The notes below the pieces were generated by a model. The model saw nothing but the letters and a program-made list of their open reading frames with translations. It did no database searches and had not been told where the DNA came from. This document shows, in pieces, positions 8,399 to 17,818 of a stretch of 61,588 nucleotides of DNA (position 1 is the first letter of the stretch; each line of letters opens with the position of its first letter). The DNA is taken from contig CACBYC010000006.1 in NCBI GenBank assembly GCA_902543405.1, positions 1-61,588 of the forward strand, read 5' to 3'. The stretch comes from an uncultured Pelagibacteraceae bacterium. Its GTDB lineage: Bacteria; Pseudomonadota; Alphaproteobacteria; Pelagibacterales; Pelagibacteraceae. Both the position numbers and the translations under genes were made by a program.

Positions 8399-9760
8399 AT
8401 GAATAAAGATATTTTTTTAACAAATAGTTATGGTGGAAAAAAAGAAAAGTTTCAGCCAATAGATAAAAATAATGTTAAAATGTATGTTTGTGGTCCTACA
8501 GTTTATGATGATCCACATATAGGTAATGCGAGGCCATTAGTTGTATTTGATATTCTTTTCAAAGTTTTAAAATGTAAATATGGTAAAGACAACGTTACGT
8601 ATGTCAGGAATATTACAGATATTGATGATAAAATAATTCAATCTGCAAAAGATAAAAAAATTACAATCTCTGAATTAACCCATAAGATAAATATAAATTT
8701 TCAACAAGATTGCAATTATCTAAATTGTGAGAAACCTAACTTTCAACCTAAAGCAACAGAAAATATAAATGAAATGATCAATATGATCAGTAGTTTAATC
8801 GAGAAAGGTTTTGCTTATGAGAGCAAGAAACATATTTATTTTGAGGTTAAAAAATTTAAGGATTATGGAAAATTATCAAATAAAAAAATAGAAGATTTAA
8901 TTTCTGGGTCCAGAGTAGAAGTGTCAAGTAATAAGAAAAATGCTGAAGACTTTGTATTGTGGAAACCCTCAAGTGAAGATGAGCCTAGCTGGCTATCACC
9001 GTGGGGCAAGGGAAGACCAGGCTGGCATTTAGAATGTTCAGTAATGTCCAAAAAATATCTTGGCGATAAGTTTGATATTCACGGGGGAGGCAGAGATTTA
9101 ATATTTCCACATCATGAAAATGAAATTGCACAATCACGTTGTGCTAATGATGTTGATGTTTTTTCAAATTATTGGGTACACAATGGATTTATAACCTTAT
9201 CAAATGAAAAAATGGCAAAATCACAGGGTAATATTTTAAAGATAAGTGATTTTAAAAATAATGTGAATGGTCAAGCTCTAAGACTGGCTCTAATTAGTGC
9301 ACAGTACAGACAGCCTTTAGATTGGAATGACAAACTTTTAGAGGAAAGTCAAAAAACAATCGATAAATGGTATAAAAGCTATGTGGAGCTAGATAAGCCC
9401 AAACTTATCTCTGATGATGATCTTTATCCTTTGTATGACGATTTAAATACACCAAAATATATAGCTAACCTTCATAAGCTATATGAAAAATCTCAATCAG
9501 GTAATTTGGAAGATAAACAAGAATTTGTATCTGCATGTAATTTTGTAGGATTGTTAACAGAGACTAAAGATGAATGGGATAAATTTAAAAAAAATAAATC
9601 TGATTTAAGTGATGAGCTAATTGAAATAAAAATTAAAGAACGAAATCAGGCTAGAGATGATAAAAATTACGAATTAGCTGATAAAATTCGAGAAGAGCTT
9701 TTGGAAAAAGGAGTTCAAATAGAGGATAAAGATGGTAAAACCTCGTGGAAATTTAAATAA
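8399..9760 (+). CDS. cysS: Cysteinyl-tRNA synthetase
   Basis: It charges tRNA-Cys. The class I signature HIGN is at 40-43 and the KMSKS-type loop is KMAKS at 271-275. Zinc-binding residues include C31 in YVCGPTVYDDPHIGN and the WHLECSVM and HHENEIAQ segments. The 453 residues match the family. ATG at 8399 gives the usual short N-terminus, and the stop overlaps the citramalate synthase start (TAATG), so the two are likely coupled. Nothing in the sequence suggests a paralog or truncation. Confidence 0.96.
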   Translation: MNKDIFLTNSYGGKKEKFQPIDKNNVKMYVCGPTVYDDPHIGNARPLVVFDILFKVLKCKYGKDNVTYVRNITDIDDKIIQSAKDKKITISELTHKININFQQDCNYLNCEKPNFQPKATENINEMINMISSLIEKGFAYESKKHIYFEVKKFKDYGKLSNKKIEDLISGSRVEVSSNKKNAEDFVLWKPSSEDEPSWLSPWGKGRPGWHLECSVMSKKYLGDKFDIHGGGRDLIFPHHENEIAQSRCANDVDVFSNYWVHNGFITLSNEKMAKSQGNILKISDFKNNVNGQALRLALISAQYRQPLDWNDKLLEESQKTIDKWYKSYVELDKPKLISDDDLYPLYDDLNTPKYIANLHKLYEKSQSGNLEDKQEFVSACNFVGLLTETKDEWDKFKKNKSDLSDELIEIKIKERNQARDDKNYELADKIREELLEKGVQIEDKDGKTSWKFK

Positions 9761-11358
9761 TGTCGGACAAAATATACATATTTGATACAACTTTACGTGA
9801 TGGTGCACAAACACAGGGAGTAGATTTTTCTTTAGATGACAAAGAAAAAATCTCTGTAGCATTGGATAATCTTGGTGTCGATTACATAGAAGGAGGATGG
9901 CCTGGAGCTAATCCCACGGATACAGAGTTTTTTAACAAGCAACATTCTTTTAATCATTCAATATTAACAGCTTTTGGTATGACAAAAAAATCTGATCATA
10001 GCGCCGAGAATGATCCAATGATTTCATCTTTAATAAATTCTAAGGCAAATTCAATTTGTTTATTTGGAAAGTCTTGGGATTTTCAAGTGGATATTGCTTT
10101 AGGCATATCCAAAGATCAAAATTTAAAAAATATTAGCGAAAGTGCAAAACATATAATCAATTCTGGAAAAGAATTCATGTTTGATGCTGAGCACTTTTTT
10201 GATGGTTATAAATCAAATAAAGAATACGCTTTAAGTTGCATCAAATCTGCATATGACCAAGGTGCTAGATGGGTTATATTGTGTGATACCAACGGCGGTA
10301 CCTTACCCCACGAAATATCAAAAATAGTTACAGATGTATCAAAACATATTCCAGGTAAAAATTTAGGAATTCATGCACACAATGATACAGAAAATGCAGT
10401 TGCAAATTCTTTAATTGCAATCCAAGCAGGCGTAAGACAGGTGCAGGGAACGATTAATGGTTTAGGTGAAAGATGTGGTAATGCTAACTTAATGTCTCTT
10501 ATACCATCATTATATTTAAAACCCGAGTTTTCTAAAAATTATGAAATAAATATAAAAGACAAGAATATTAAAAATCTAACACAATGCTCAAGATTATTAG
10601 ATGAAATTTTAAACAGAAAACCTAACAAACATTTGCCTTATGTAGGAGCTGCAGCTTTTTCACACAAAGGTGGAATGCATGTTTCAGCGGTTCAAAAAGA
10701 CCCAAAAACTTATGAACACATTGATCCAAAAGAAGTTGGTAATGTAAGAAATATAGTTGTCTCAGATCAAGCTGGACAATCAAATATATTATCAAGATTA
10801 GGAACCATTGGAATTGATATCAAAAAAAATGACCCTAAAATTAAAGAACTTTTGGATGAAGTAAAAGGAAGAGAATTTATTGGTTATAGTTATGATGGTG
10901 CAGACGCATCGTTTGAATTATTAGCAAGAAGAATAGTTGGAGAAATACCTAGATACTTAATTATTAAGGCATACGATGTTTCTGTTAAAAAAAAAACCTC
11001 AGGAGAAATTATTTCTTCCGCTAAAGCAGAGTTAGAAGTAGATGGAGAAAAGATTATTTGTGAAGGTGAGGGTAATGGACCAGTAAATGCCCTGGATAAT
11101 GCAATAAGAAATAATATTAAAAAAATTTCAAAATATTCAGATTATCTTAAAGATCTAAGATTAGTTGATTATAAAGTAAGAATATTAAACACAGGAACAG
11201 AGGCTGTAACTAGAGTTTCTATTGAAAGTACAGACTCTAAAGGAAAAAACTGGTTTACAATAGGAGTTTCTCCAAATATTATAGATGCATCTTTTAAAGC
11301 ATTAATAGATAGTCTTGATTATAAATTATTCAAAGACAATGCACCAGCAAGTGCTTAA
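9760..11358 (+). CDS. cimA: (R)-citramalate synthase
   Basis: It condenses pyruvate and acetyl-CoA to citramalate, giving a threonine-independent entry to isoleucine synthesis. The DRE-TIM catalytic segment DTTLRDGAQ is at 9-17 and the metal-binding HAHND follows at about 205. The early VDYIEGGWPGANPTDTEFF segment distinguishes this citramalate group from ordinary 2-isopropylmalate synthase. A C-terminal LeuA-type regulatory domain fills the last 130 or so residues, so isoleucine feedback is plausible. The 532-residue length fits. The stop overlaps the next start. Confidence 0.9.
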   Translation: MSDKIYIFDTTLRDGAQTQGVDFSLDDKEKISVALDNLGVDYIEGGWPGANPTDTEFFNKQHSFNHSILTAFGMTKKSDHSAENDPMISSLINSKANSICLFGKSWDFQVDIALGISKDQNLKNISESAKHIINSGKEFMFDAEHFFDGYKSNKEYALSCIKSAYDQGARWVILCDTNGGTLPHEISKIVTDVSKHIPGKNLGIHAHNDTENAVANSLIAIQAGVRQVQGTINGLGERCGNANLMSLIPSLYLKPEFSKNYEINIKDKNIKNLTQCSRLLDEILNRKPNKHLPYVGAAAFSHKGGMHVSAVQKDPKTYEHIDPKEVGNVRNIVVSDQAGQSNILSRLGTIGIDIKKNDPKIKELLDEVKGREFIGYSYDGADASFELLARRIVGEIPRYLIIKAYDVSVKKKTSGEIISSAKAELEVDGEKIICEGEGNGPVNALDNAIRNNIKKISKYSDYLKDLRLVDYKVRILNTGTEAVTRVSIESTDSKGKNWFTIGVSPNIIDASFKALIDSLDYKLFKDNAPASA

Positions 11359-12071
11359 TGAATTTTAATAACATATCATTTATTTTACATAAACCTCAGT
11401 TATCTGAAAATATAGGATTATGCGCAAGAGGAATGAAGAACTTTGGTTTTAAAAATTTATTATTAATAGAACCAAAACCAATGTTCCCAAATGACAAAAT
11501 CAAAGCAACTTCAGTTGGAGCTAGTGATATAATAGAAAAAGCAAATATTTATCCAAATTTAGAAAAATCTTTAGACAAAACTGACATTCTTATTGCAACA
11601 TCGGCAAGATTTAGAAATAAAAATATTAAACATATCTCATTAGAAGAATTAAAAAAAATTGATTTTTCAAAAAAGGTAAGTTTTTTGTTTGGATCTGAAG
11701 CTTCTGGTTTAACAAATAATGAAGTGAGTTATGCTGACTATACTTTACAGATCCCAAGTAATGCTAAATTCAGATCTTTAAACCTTTCACACAGTCTAGT
11801 AATCGTAGCTCAAACTATTTCAAACTTAATTTCAAAAGAAAAATTTGATTTTCAAAAATCAAAAAAAATACAAAAAGCAACTAAGAAAGAAATATCTGCA
11901 ATGTTAAACTTTTGTTTGTCAAACCTAGAAAATAAAAATTTTTTTAAACAAAAAGCGAAAAAACCTATAATGCTTGAAAATTTAAGAAGTATTTTTTATA
12001 AAATGGAACTCTCCCAAAAAGAAACACGCATTTTATCAAGCGTATTTGCAGCTTTAAGTAAAAAACCGTGA
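11358..12071 (+). CDS. trmJ: TrmJ-type RNA 2'-O-methyltransferase (SPOUT)
   Basis: It methylates a ribose 2'-OH in RNA, in TrmJ at position 32 of tRNA. Knotted SPOUT motifs are present: QLSENIGLCARGMKNFG near residue 15, FLFGSEASGLTNNE in the middle, and IPSNAKFRSLNLSHSLVI, the SAM-binding knot. The extra C-terminal helical part (about residues 170-237) is what TrmJ has and short TrmL lacks. It overlaps cimA by one base. Another TrmH-family enzyme could be meant, since substrate choice is not readable. Confidence 0.8.
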   Translation: MNFNNISFILHKPQLSENIGLCARGMKNFGFKNLLLIEPKPMFPNDKIKATSVGASDIIEKANIYPNLEKSLDKTDILIATSARFRNKNIKHISLEELKKIDFSKKVSFLFGSEASGLTNNEVSYADYTLQIPSNAKFRSLNLSHSLVIVAQTISNLISKEKFDFQKSKKIQKATKKEISAMLNFCLSNLENKNFFKQKAKKPIMLENLRSIFYKMELSQKETRILSSVFAALSKKP

Positions 12072-12099
12072 TTGACAAAAATATTTTGATGTCTATAAA
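12072..12099 (+). promoter_or_regulatory. Promoter of rpsD
   Basis: A perfect -35 TTGACA at 12072-12077 and a -10 TATAAA at 12094-12099 are separated by 16 bases. It begins directly after the stop codon of the preceding gene. The expected transcription start near 12106 leaves only about nine bases before the rpsD ATG, too few for a normal leader. Confidence 0.75.
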
Positions 12100-12114
12100 C
12101 CCCATAACTACAAT

Positions 12115-12732
12115 ATGACAAAACGATTAAACTCAAAACATAAAGTCGACAGAAGACTTAAAGTGAATTTATGGGGCAGACCTAAAAGTCCATTTAATAC
12201 TAGAGCATACCCCCCAGGACAACACGGTCAGTCAAAATCATCTAAACCATCTGATTATGGAATTCAGCTCCAAGCTAAGCAAAAATTAAAGTGTTACTAT
12301 GGTAACATGAACGAAAGACAGTTTAGGAACATGTATAAAAGAGCAATAATGAAAAAAGGTGATACTGCTGAAAATTTAATTGGATTATTAGAAAGAAGAC
12401 TTGATGCAGTAATTTATAGATCAAAATTATCAAATACTATTTTTTCATCAAGACAATTGATTAATCACGGGCATGTAAGAGTAAATGGAAAAAAAGTTAA
12501 TATATCAAGCTACCAAGTAAAAGAAGAAGACAGTATTGAAATACGTGATAAATCAAAACAATTAGCTTTAATTGATATAGCACTTGCAAATAAAGAAAGA
12601 GAGGTTCCAGAATATTTACAATTAGATGAAAAAAACAAAAAAGTAAAATTTGTAAGAATTCCTAAGTTTGAGGAAGTTCCTTATCCAGTCGTTATGGAGC
12701 CTAATTTAGTAATTGAATATTATTCAAGATAA
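12115..12732 (+). CDS. rpsD: 30S ribosomal protein S4
   Basis: A primary 16S rRNA-binding protein that nucleates 30S assembly. All 205 residues are present: the N-terminal HKVDRRLKVNLWGRPKSP, the RPYPPGQHG-like segment here ARAYPPGQHG in part, and the S4 RNA-binding domain LERRLDAVIYRSKL followed by INHGHVRVNGKKVN. The first cysteine knuckle of zinc-type S4 is absent, as in many alphaproteobacteria. In contrast to the other ribosomal genes of the window it stands alone, away from the S10/spc cluster, and is read from its own promoter. Confidence 0.97.
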   Translation: MTKRLNSKHKVDRRLKVNLWGRPKSPFNTRAYPPGQHGQSKSSKPSDYGIQLQAKQKLKCYYGNMNERQFRNMYKRAIMKKGDTAENLIGLLERRLDAVIYRSKLSNTIFSSRQLINHGHVRVNGKKVNISSYQVKEEDSIEIRDKSKQLALIDIALANKEREVPEYLQLDEKNKKVKFVRIPKFEEVPYPVVMEPNLVIEYYSR

Positions 12733-12737
12733 TTTTT

Positions 12738-13349
12738 CTGATCAAAAGAACATCAAAAACCCACATAGAAAAAACTCTTTCAGAAAATCCAGATTGGAAA
12801 ATTTTGGATATTGGTTGTGGATATGGTGCAAACAAACATGCAACAACAGTTAGTGATATACTAGATTTATCAAATCACTACAAAGACAAGTCATTTGTAA
12901 AGATCACTGAAAAAAAATTGCCTTTTAAAGATAAGGAATTTGATTTTGTTATTGCCTCCCATGTAGCTGAACATGTTGAAGATGTCTCTTATTTTTTAAA
13001 TGAAATATCTAGAGTAGGAAAAAAAGGATATATTGAAGTACCTACAAGACTTGAAGACAATTTGGTTTTTGAAAATAAAAAAGCTCATATTTGGCACTTA
13101 GTATTTGATGATGTTAATAATCAAATTAATATTTCGAAAAAACATCAATATTTTGAACCAGTTTTAACTGTAGGAACAATAAAAAAATTAAATGAATATT
13201 TTCGTGAAAGTTTAGTAATTGAATTAAGTTGGGAAGATAGTATTAAATTTAATATAGTTGAAGATAATTTAAAAACTCCAGTTAAAATATCAATTTTAAA
13301 ATTGCTAAAAAAATATTTTTCAAAAAAAATTAGGTTGTTAATTAAATAA
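12738..13349 (+). CDS. Class I SAM-dependent methyltransferase, start uncertain
   Basis: The SAM-binding motif ILDIGCGYGANKHA lies right at the N-terminus, followed by the acidic loop VSDILDLSNHY and the motif IV region FDFVIASHVAEHVED; this is a Methyltransf_11-like domain. The first ATG/GTG/TTG codon in frame is TTG at 12804, which would cut through the first beta strand (WKILDIG). The frame is open back to a TGA at 12714, and the stretch LIKRTSKTHIEKTLSENPDWK encoded upstream looks like a true N-terminus. CTG at 12738 is used here; ATT at 12732 is an alternative. The gene follows rpsD with no gap and its substrate is unknown. Confidence 0.6.
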   Translation: MIKRTSKTHIEKTLSENPDWKILDIGCGYGANKHATTVSDILDLSNHYKDKSFVKITEKKLPFKDKEFDFVIASHVAEHVEDVSYFLNEISRVGKKGYIEVPTRLEDNLVFENKKAHIWHLVFDDVNNQINISKKHQYFEPVLTVGTIKKLNEYFRESLVIELSWEDSIKFNIVEDNLKTPVKISILKLLKKYFSKKIRLLIK

Positions 13350-13350
13350 G

Positions 13351-13689
13351 TTAGTTTTTCTTTTTAAATTCAATTCCATTATCTTCAAAAAGTTTGGCTA
13401 GTTCACCACTTTCGTACATTTCCTTAACTATATCACAACCACCTATGAACTCATTCTTAACATATAATTGAGGAATTGTTGGCCAATCACTGAAAACTTT
13501 AATACCTTCTCTTAGATTTTGATCTGCTAAAACGTTTACACCTTTGAAATTAACTTCAAGCATTTTTAAAATGTTAGTCACAGCCATAGAAAACCCACAC
13601 TGAGGAGAATCAGGTGTTCCCTTCATAAACAAACATACTTCGTTACTTTTAATTTCATTATTTATTAATTCATTTGTTTGACTATCCAT
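13351..13689 (-). CDS. grxD: Monothiol glutaredoxin (Grx4/GrxD family)
   Basis: It carries and transfers [2Fe-2S] clusters, usually together with a BolA protein. The single active-site cysteine C31 is in PQCGFS, the CGFS class signature, and IPQLYVKNEFIGGCDIV contains the cis-proline and glutathione-binding GGCD. The length of 112 residues is normal. It is the last gene of a nine-gene minus-strand unit and starts one base past the BolA stop. Its stop is one base from the stop of the convergent methyltransferase gene. Confidence 0.93.
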   Translation of the reverse strand: MDSQTNELINNEIKSNEVCLFMKGTPDSPQCGFSMAVTNILKMLEVNFKGVNVLADQNLREGIKVFSDWPTIPQLYVKNEFIGGCDIVKEMYESGELAKLFEDNGIEFKKKN

Positions 13690-13920
13690 TTACTCCTCCT
13701 TTGTTTTAACTGCTAATGCGTGTAATTCATTTCCCATCTTGCCTTTAAGAGAACTATATACCATTTTGTGCTGTTGAATTTTACTTTTTCCTGCAAATTG
13801 CGACGAAATTACTGTAGCTGAGTAATGATTACCGTCACCTGCAAGATCTTGAATTTCTACTTTCGCATCAGGAAGCGCTTCTTTTATTAAGCTTTCTATT
13901 TCTTTTAAATCCATTGCCAT
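13690..13920 (-). CDS. BolA/IbaG-family protein
   Basis: A 76-residue BolA-fold protein, expected to form a cluster-bridged heterodimer with the adjacent monothiol glutaredoxin. Conserved features are DGNHYSATVISSQFAGKSKIQQHKMVY, with the C-terminal histidine in GNELHALAVKT that ligates the cluster. The start is the first of two Met codons (MAMDL). It abuts purL upstream (shared base) and grxD downstream, so the pair is co-expressed with purine synthesis; PurF, another purine enzyme, can be an iron-sulfur protein, but it is not in this window. Confidence 0.9.
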   Translation of the reverse strand: MAMDLKEIESLIKEALPDAKVEIQDLAGDGNHYSATVISSQFAGKSKIQQHKMVYSSLKGKMGNELHALAVKTKEE

Positions 13921-16115
13921 TAATTAACCATATATTCCTTAAGCCAATTTTTATAGCCTTCTTTAATATCGTCAATTGATATTTTTAGATCACTTCCATA
14001 AGTAATCTGATTGCTTTCTATTATACCTAATTTATCAAAATGGATTGAATCTTTTTTAAGTATTTTTTCAACATTTTCTAAATTCTCAGGTTTTATTTCT
14101 ATTATATACCTTCCCTGGTCCTCTCCAAAAAAATACTCAAATTTATTTACTAAACCTTCAATTGTAAATAATTTTACTCCTTTACTCCCTTTTATGCTCA
14201 TTTTTGAAATAGCTGTTAAAATTCCTCCCAAGGAAACATCATGACAAGTCTCAATTAAATTTTTATTTTTTAAATTTAAAATACTCATCCCATTTTGTTT
14301 TTCATTGAATAAATTAATTTCTGGAGGAGGTCCATTATGATTAAACAAAATATTTTTTGCAAATATTGATTGATCTAAATGACCTTCTGTTTTACCAATT
14401 ACTAATAGATAATTACCATCATTTTTTAATTCCATTGTAACCATCTGTTTATAATCTGATAATAGTCCAATACCTCCAATAGATGGAGTGGGCTTAATTC
14501 CCTTATCTTTTGTTTCATTATAGAAAGAGACATTTCCTGAAACCACAGGGTAATTTAAATATTTTGAAGCTTCTGTAATTCCTTGCACACATTCAACAAA
14601 CTCTCCCATATTTTTTTCTTTTTCTGGATTTCCAAAATTAAGACAATTTGTAATTGCTATTGGTTTTGCCCCTACAGAAATCATATTTCTCCAACTTTCA
14701 CAAACTACTTGTTTTCCTCCTGTTAATGGATGTGCATGACAGTAAGTAGCTGATGAATCTACTGATGCAGCCACCGCTTTATTAGTTCCATGTACTCTTA
14801 CCACGCCTGCATTACCGCCTGGTTTTTGTATAGTATCACCCATAACAGTATGATCATATTGGCTCCATATCCATTCTTTATCTGCAATGTTTGGGTCAGT
14901 TAAGATTTTATTTAAACAATCACTTAATTTCAAAGACTTAAAATCATCTTTTGAAAAATTGTTTTCTTTAGGTAATTTAGCTTTTATCCATTTACGATCG
15001 TACATTGGAGCATTTTCAGCTAAAAAATCAATCGGAATTTCAGCAACTTTTTTATTTTCAAAATATAGTTCTATATTTTTACTATTGGTTGTCTTTCCAA
15101 TAACTGCAAAATCTAAGTTCCACTTATCAAATATTTTTTTTGCTTCATCTTCTTTTCCAGCCTCTAATACAATTAACATTCTCTCTTGGCTTTCTGAAAG
15201 CATTATTTCATAAGGTGTCATGTTTTCTTCCCTACAAGGTACTTTTGTTAAGTCTATTTCAATACCTAAATCACCTTTTGAGGCCATTTCAATACTTGAT
15301 GAAGTCAGTCCAGCAGCACCCATATCTTGAATTGATATTATTGATTTACCTGCCATTAATTCTAAGCAAGCCTCTAAAAGTAGTTTTTCAGTGAATGGAT
15401 CGCCAACTTGAACTGTTGGTTTCTTCTCCTCTATTTTATCATCGAAAATAGCTGATGCCATACTTGCACCATGAATTCCGTCTCTTCCTGTTTTTGACCC
15501 TACATATATAACAGGCTTATCAACTCCTGCAGCTTTAGAGTAAAATATTTTATTTTTATTTACTAAGCCTAATGTCATTGCATTGACTAAAATATTTCCA
15601 TTATAAGATTTGTCAAAGCAAGTTTGGCCAGCAATAGTTGGAACGCCAATACAATTACCATATCCACCAATACCTTTAACAACCCCTCTTAATAGATTTC
15701 TAGTTTTTTCATGATCAATTGAGCCAAAGTGAATTGAATTTAAATTAGCAATAGGTCTTGCGCCCATAGTAAATACATCCCTCATAATTCCACCAACTCC
15801 TGTTGCTGCACCTTGATAGGGCTCAATAAATGAAGGATGGTTATGACTTTCTATCTTAAATACAATTGCATCATCATCTTCAATATCTACAACACCAGCA
15901 TTTTCTCCTGGACCCTGAATAACTTGATTGCCTTTAGTATGTAATTTTTTTAGATGTCTTCTAGATGATTTATAAGAACAATGTTCATTCCACATTGCTG
16001 AAAAAACACCTAATTCTGTTATATTTGGAGTTCTCTTTAGTAAATCACAAATTTTTTTATATTCATCTTTTTTCAGTCCATGATCAATTGCTATTTGTTC
16101 ATTCACTTCACTCAT
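13920..16115 (-). CDS. purL: Phosphoribosylformylglycinamidine synthase, large subunit PurL
   Basis: It makes formylglycinamidine ribonucleotide from FGAR, glutamine-derived ammonia and ATP. The 731 residues are the short (PurSQL-type) form, needing separate PurS and PurQ, both encoded immediately upstream. Visible family features are [15 protein letters not shown] near the N-terminus, [18 protein letters not shown] for nucleotide binding, [16 protein letters not shown] and a second half-repeat with [11 protein letters not shown]. The catalytic histidine is expected in the N-terminal HCSYK segment. It shares single bases with purQ and bolA. Confidence 0.97.
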   Translation of the reverse strand: MSEVNEQIAIDHGLKKDEYKKICDLLKRTPNITELGVFSAMWNEHCSYKSSRRHLKKLHTKGNQVIQGPGENAGVVDIEDDDAIVFKIESHNHPSFIEPYQGAATGVGGIMRDVFTMGARPIANLNSIHFGSIDHEKTRNLLRGVVKGIGGYGNCIGVPTIAGQTCFDKSYNGNILVNAMTLGLVNKNKIFYSKAAGVDKPVIYVGSKTGRDGIHGASMASAIFDDKIEEKKPTVQVGDPFTEKLLLEACLELMAGKSIISIQDMGAAGLTSSSIEMASKGDLGIEIDLTKVPCREENMTPYEIMLSESQERMLIVLEAGKEDEAKKIFDKWNLDFAVIGKTTNSKNIELYFENKKVAEIPIDFLAENAPMYDRKWIKAKLPKENNFSKDDFKSLKLSDCLNKILTDPNIADKEWIWSQYDHTVMGDTIQKPGGNAGVVRVHGTNKAVAASVDSSATYCHAHPLTGGKQVVCESWRNMISVGAKPIAITNCLNFGNPEKEKNMGEFVECVQGITEASKYLNYPVVSGNVSFYNETKDKGIKPTPSIGGIGLLSDYKQMVTMELKNDGNYLLVIGKTEGHLDQSIFAKNILFNHNGPPPEINLFNEKQNGMSILNLKNKNLIETCHDVSLGGILTAISKMSIKGSKGVKLFTIEGLVNKFEYFFGEDQGRYIIEIKPENLENVEKILKKDSIHFDKLGIIESNQITYGSDLKISIDDIKEGYKNWLKEYMVN

Positions 16116-16795
16116 TACATACTACCTATTAAATTTTCAAAAAATAGTGATCCGTCTTCACCCGAAAGGAAAGGATCAATCATCCTTTCTGGATGAGGCA
16201 TCATTCCCAAAATATTTTTATCTTTATTGAATATCCCAGCTATATTTTGAATAGCCCCATTAGGATTATTATTTTCATTATCATTTCCTTTATCGTCACA
16301 ATAGGTAACCGCTATTTGTCCATTATCTTCTATTGATTTTAATTCATCATTTGAACAAAAGTAATTTCCTTCGTTATGAGCAATATGAAGTTCTAAAACT
16401 TCTTTTTTAATGTTTTTAAAATATTTATTTTCTTTATTTTTAATTTTTACAAAAACATTTTTACAAATAAAGTTTAGGTATTTATTTTGTTGAAGTATTC
16501 CAGGTAGTAGGCCTGTTTCAGTTAGTATTTGAAAGCCATTACAGATACCAAGCACTAATCCCCCAGAATTTGCAAAATCAATCACAGATTTAATAATTCT
16601 CGATTTACCAGCAATGCTTCCACATCTAAGATAATCTCCGTAAGAAAAACCTCCTGGCAAAACAATTAAATCACTCTTTGGAATGTTAGTATCATTGTGC
16701 CAAACCATTTGATTTTCAAAACCAAATTTCTTTAGAGCCACATCCATATCTCTATCACAATTTGAGCCAGGGAATATAATTACGGATGATTTCAT
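16115..16795 (-). CDS. purQ: Phosphoribosylformylglycinamidine synthase, glutaminase subunit PurQ
   Basis: A class I glutamine amidotransferase that supplies ammonia to PurL. The nucleophile C85 is in GICNGFQ and the remaining triad residues are H201 and E203 in PHPER. The N-terminus [14 protein letters not shown] and [12 protein letters not shown] are diagnostic for PurQ. The length of 226 is normal. It lies seven bases after purS and shares a base with purL. Confidence 0.96.
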   Translation of the reverse strand: MKSSVIIFPGSNCDRDMDVALKKFGFENQMVWHNDTNIPKSDLIVLPGGFSYGDYLRCGSIAGKSRIIKSVIDFANSGGLVLGICNGFQILTETGLLPGILQQNKYLNFICKNVFVKIKNKENKYFKNIKKEVLELHIAHNEGNYFCSNDELKSIEDNGQIAVTYCDDKGNDNENNNPNGAIQNIAGIFNKDKNILGMMPHPERMIDPFLSGEDGSLFFENLIGSM

Positions 16796-16802
16796 TCAAA
16801 AG

Positions 16803-17036
16803 TTACAAGATTTTATAATCCTCAATAACTAGGTTTGCTAAAAGCTTCTTACACATTTCCTCTACTTGCGATTTAGCTTTACTTTCATCACTCTCATTTA
16901 CTTCAATATCGAAATATTTACCTTGTCTTACTTCTGAAACATTATCAAAAGTCATTCCATTTAGAGTTTGTTGTATCGCCTTACCTTGAGGATCAAGCAC
17001 TCCATTTTTTAAAGTAACTATTACTTTCACTTTCAT
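16803..17036 (-). CDS. purS: Phosphoribosylformylglycinamidine synthase, small subunit PurS
   Basis: The 77-residue dimeric subunit that bridges PurL and PurQ. MKVKVIVTLKNGVLDPQGKA and the VRQGKYFDIEV segment are the standard PurS pattern. It overlaps the purC end by four bases and leads into purQ, the typical order in bacteria with split FGAM synthase. Confidence 0.94.
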   Translation of the reverse strand: MKVKVIVTLKNGVLDPQGKAIQQTLNGMTFDNVSEVRQGKYFDIEVNESDESKAKSQVEEMCKKLLANLVIEDYKIL

Positions 17037-17818
17037 TTTTTTTTAATTTTTACTGCTTTAGGTTTAGGATAAGTTAGTGGTCTTATATTTGATTGTTCGT
17101 GCAATATATTAAGCCTAATGGCCACTTCTTGATAAGCTTCTACCAAGTTTCCAAGGTTATTTCTAAATCTATCTTTATCTAGTTTTTTATCTGTTCTCAT
17201 ATCCCAAAGCCTGCATGTATCTGGACTAATTTCATCAGCTAGCATAATTTCTCTTTTACCATCAGCTTCAAACCTTCCAAATTCAACTTTAAAATCTACT
17301 AATTTAATTCCAACACCCCTGAACATGCCTTGAAGAAAATCATTTATTCTTCTTACTTCTTCGTAAATAAAATCTAATTCGAAAACATCCATCCATTTAA
17401 ACGCTAAAATATGCTCTCTGCTTACAAGAGGATCACCTAGATCATCATTTTTTAAGCAATATTCAACTAGTGGGTAATCAAGCACTGTTCCATCTTCTAT
17501 TCCTAATCTTTTCGTTAAAGAACCTGTTGCAATATTTCTAACAACAAATTCAATTGGAATAATTTCCACTAACTTAACAAGTTGTTCTCTCATATTAAGT
17601 CTTTTTACTAAATGGTTTTTTATTCCAACATTGCTTAATTGAGTAAGAATATGTTCTGAAATTCTATTATTTAAAATTCCTTTACCTTCAATGACATCTT
17701 TTTTTTGATTATTAAAAGCGGTTGCATCATCTTTGAAATGTTGAATTACTAAATTTTTATCATTGCTAGAATAGATTATTTTAGCTTTACCCTCATATAA
17801 CTTTTTACCTTTTTTCAT
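17033..17818 (-). CDS. purC: SAICAR synthetase
   Basis: It joins aspartate to CAIR with ATP. The 261 residues contain LYEGKAKIIY at the N-terminus (nucleotide loop), FVVRNIATGSLTKRLG, LVDFKVEFGRF and the DEISPDTCRLWD signature. The start is ATG at 17818, one base overlapping purB. Gene order purB-purC-purS-purQ-purL follows the pathway's modules rather than strict reaction order. Confidence 0.96.
   Translation of the reverse strand: MKKGKKLYEGKAKIIYSSNDKNLVIQHFKDDATAFNNQKKDVIEGKGILNNRISEHILTQLSNVGIKNHLVKRLNMREQLVKLVEIIPIEFVVRNIATGSLTKRLGIEDGTVLDYPLVEYCLKNDDLGDPLVSREHILAFKWMDVFELDFIYEEVRRINDFLQGMFRGVGIKLVDFKVEFGRFEADGKREIMLADEISPDTCRLWDMRTDKKLDKDRFRNNLGNLVEAYQEVAIRLNILHEQSNIRPLTYPKPKAVKIKKK

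Noticed and set aside
14011-15394. Plus-strand frames within purL
   Set aside because: They are shadows of purL without family resemblance.
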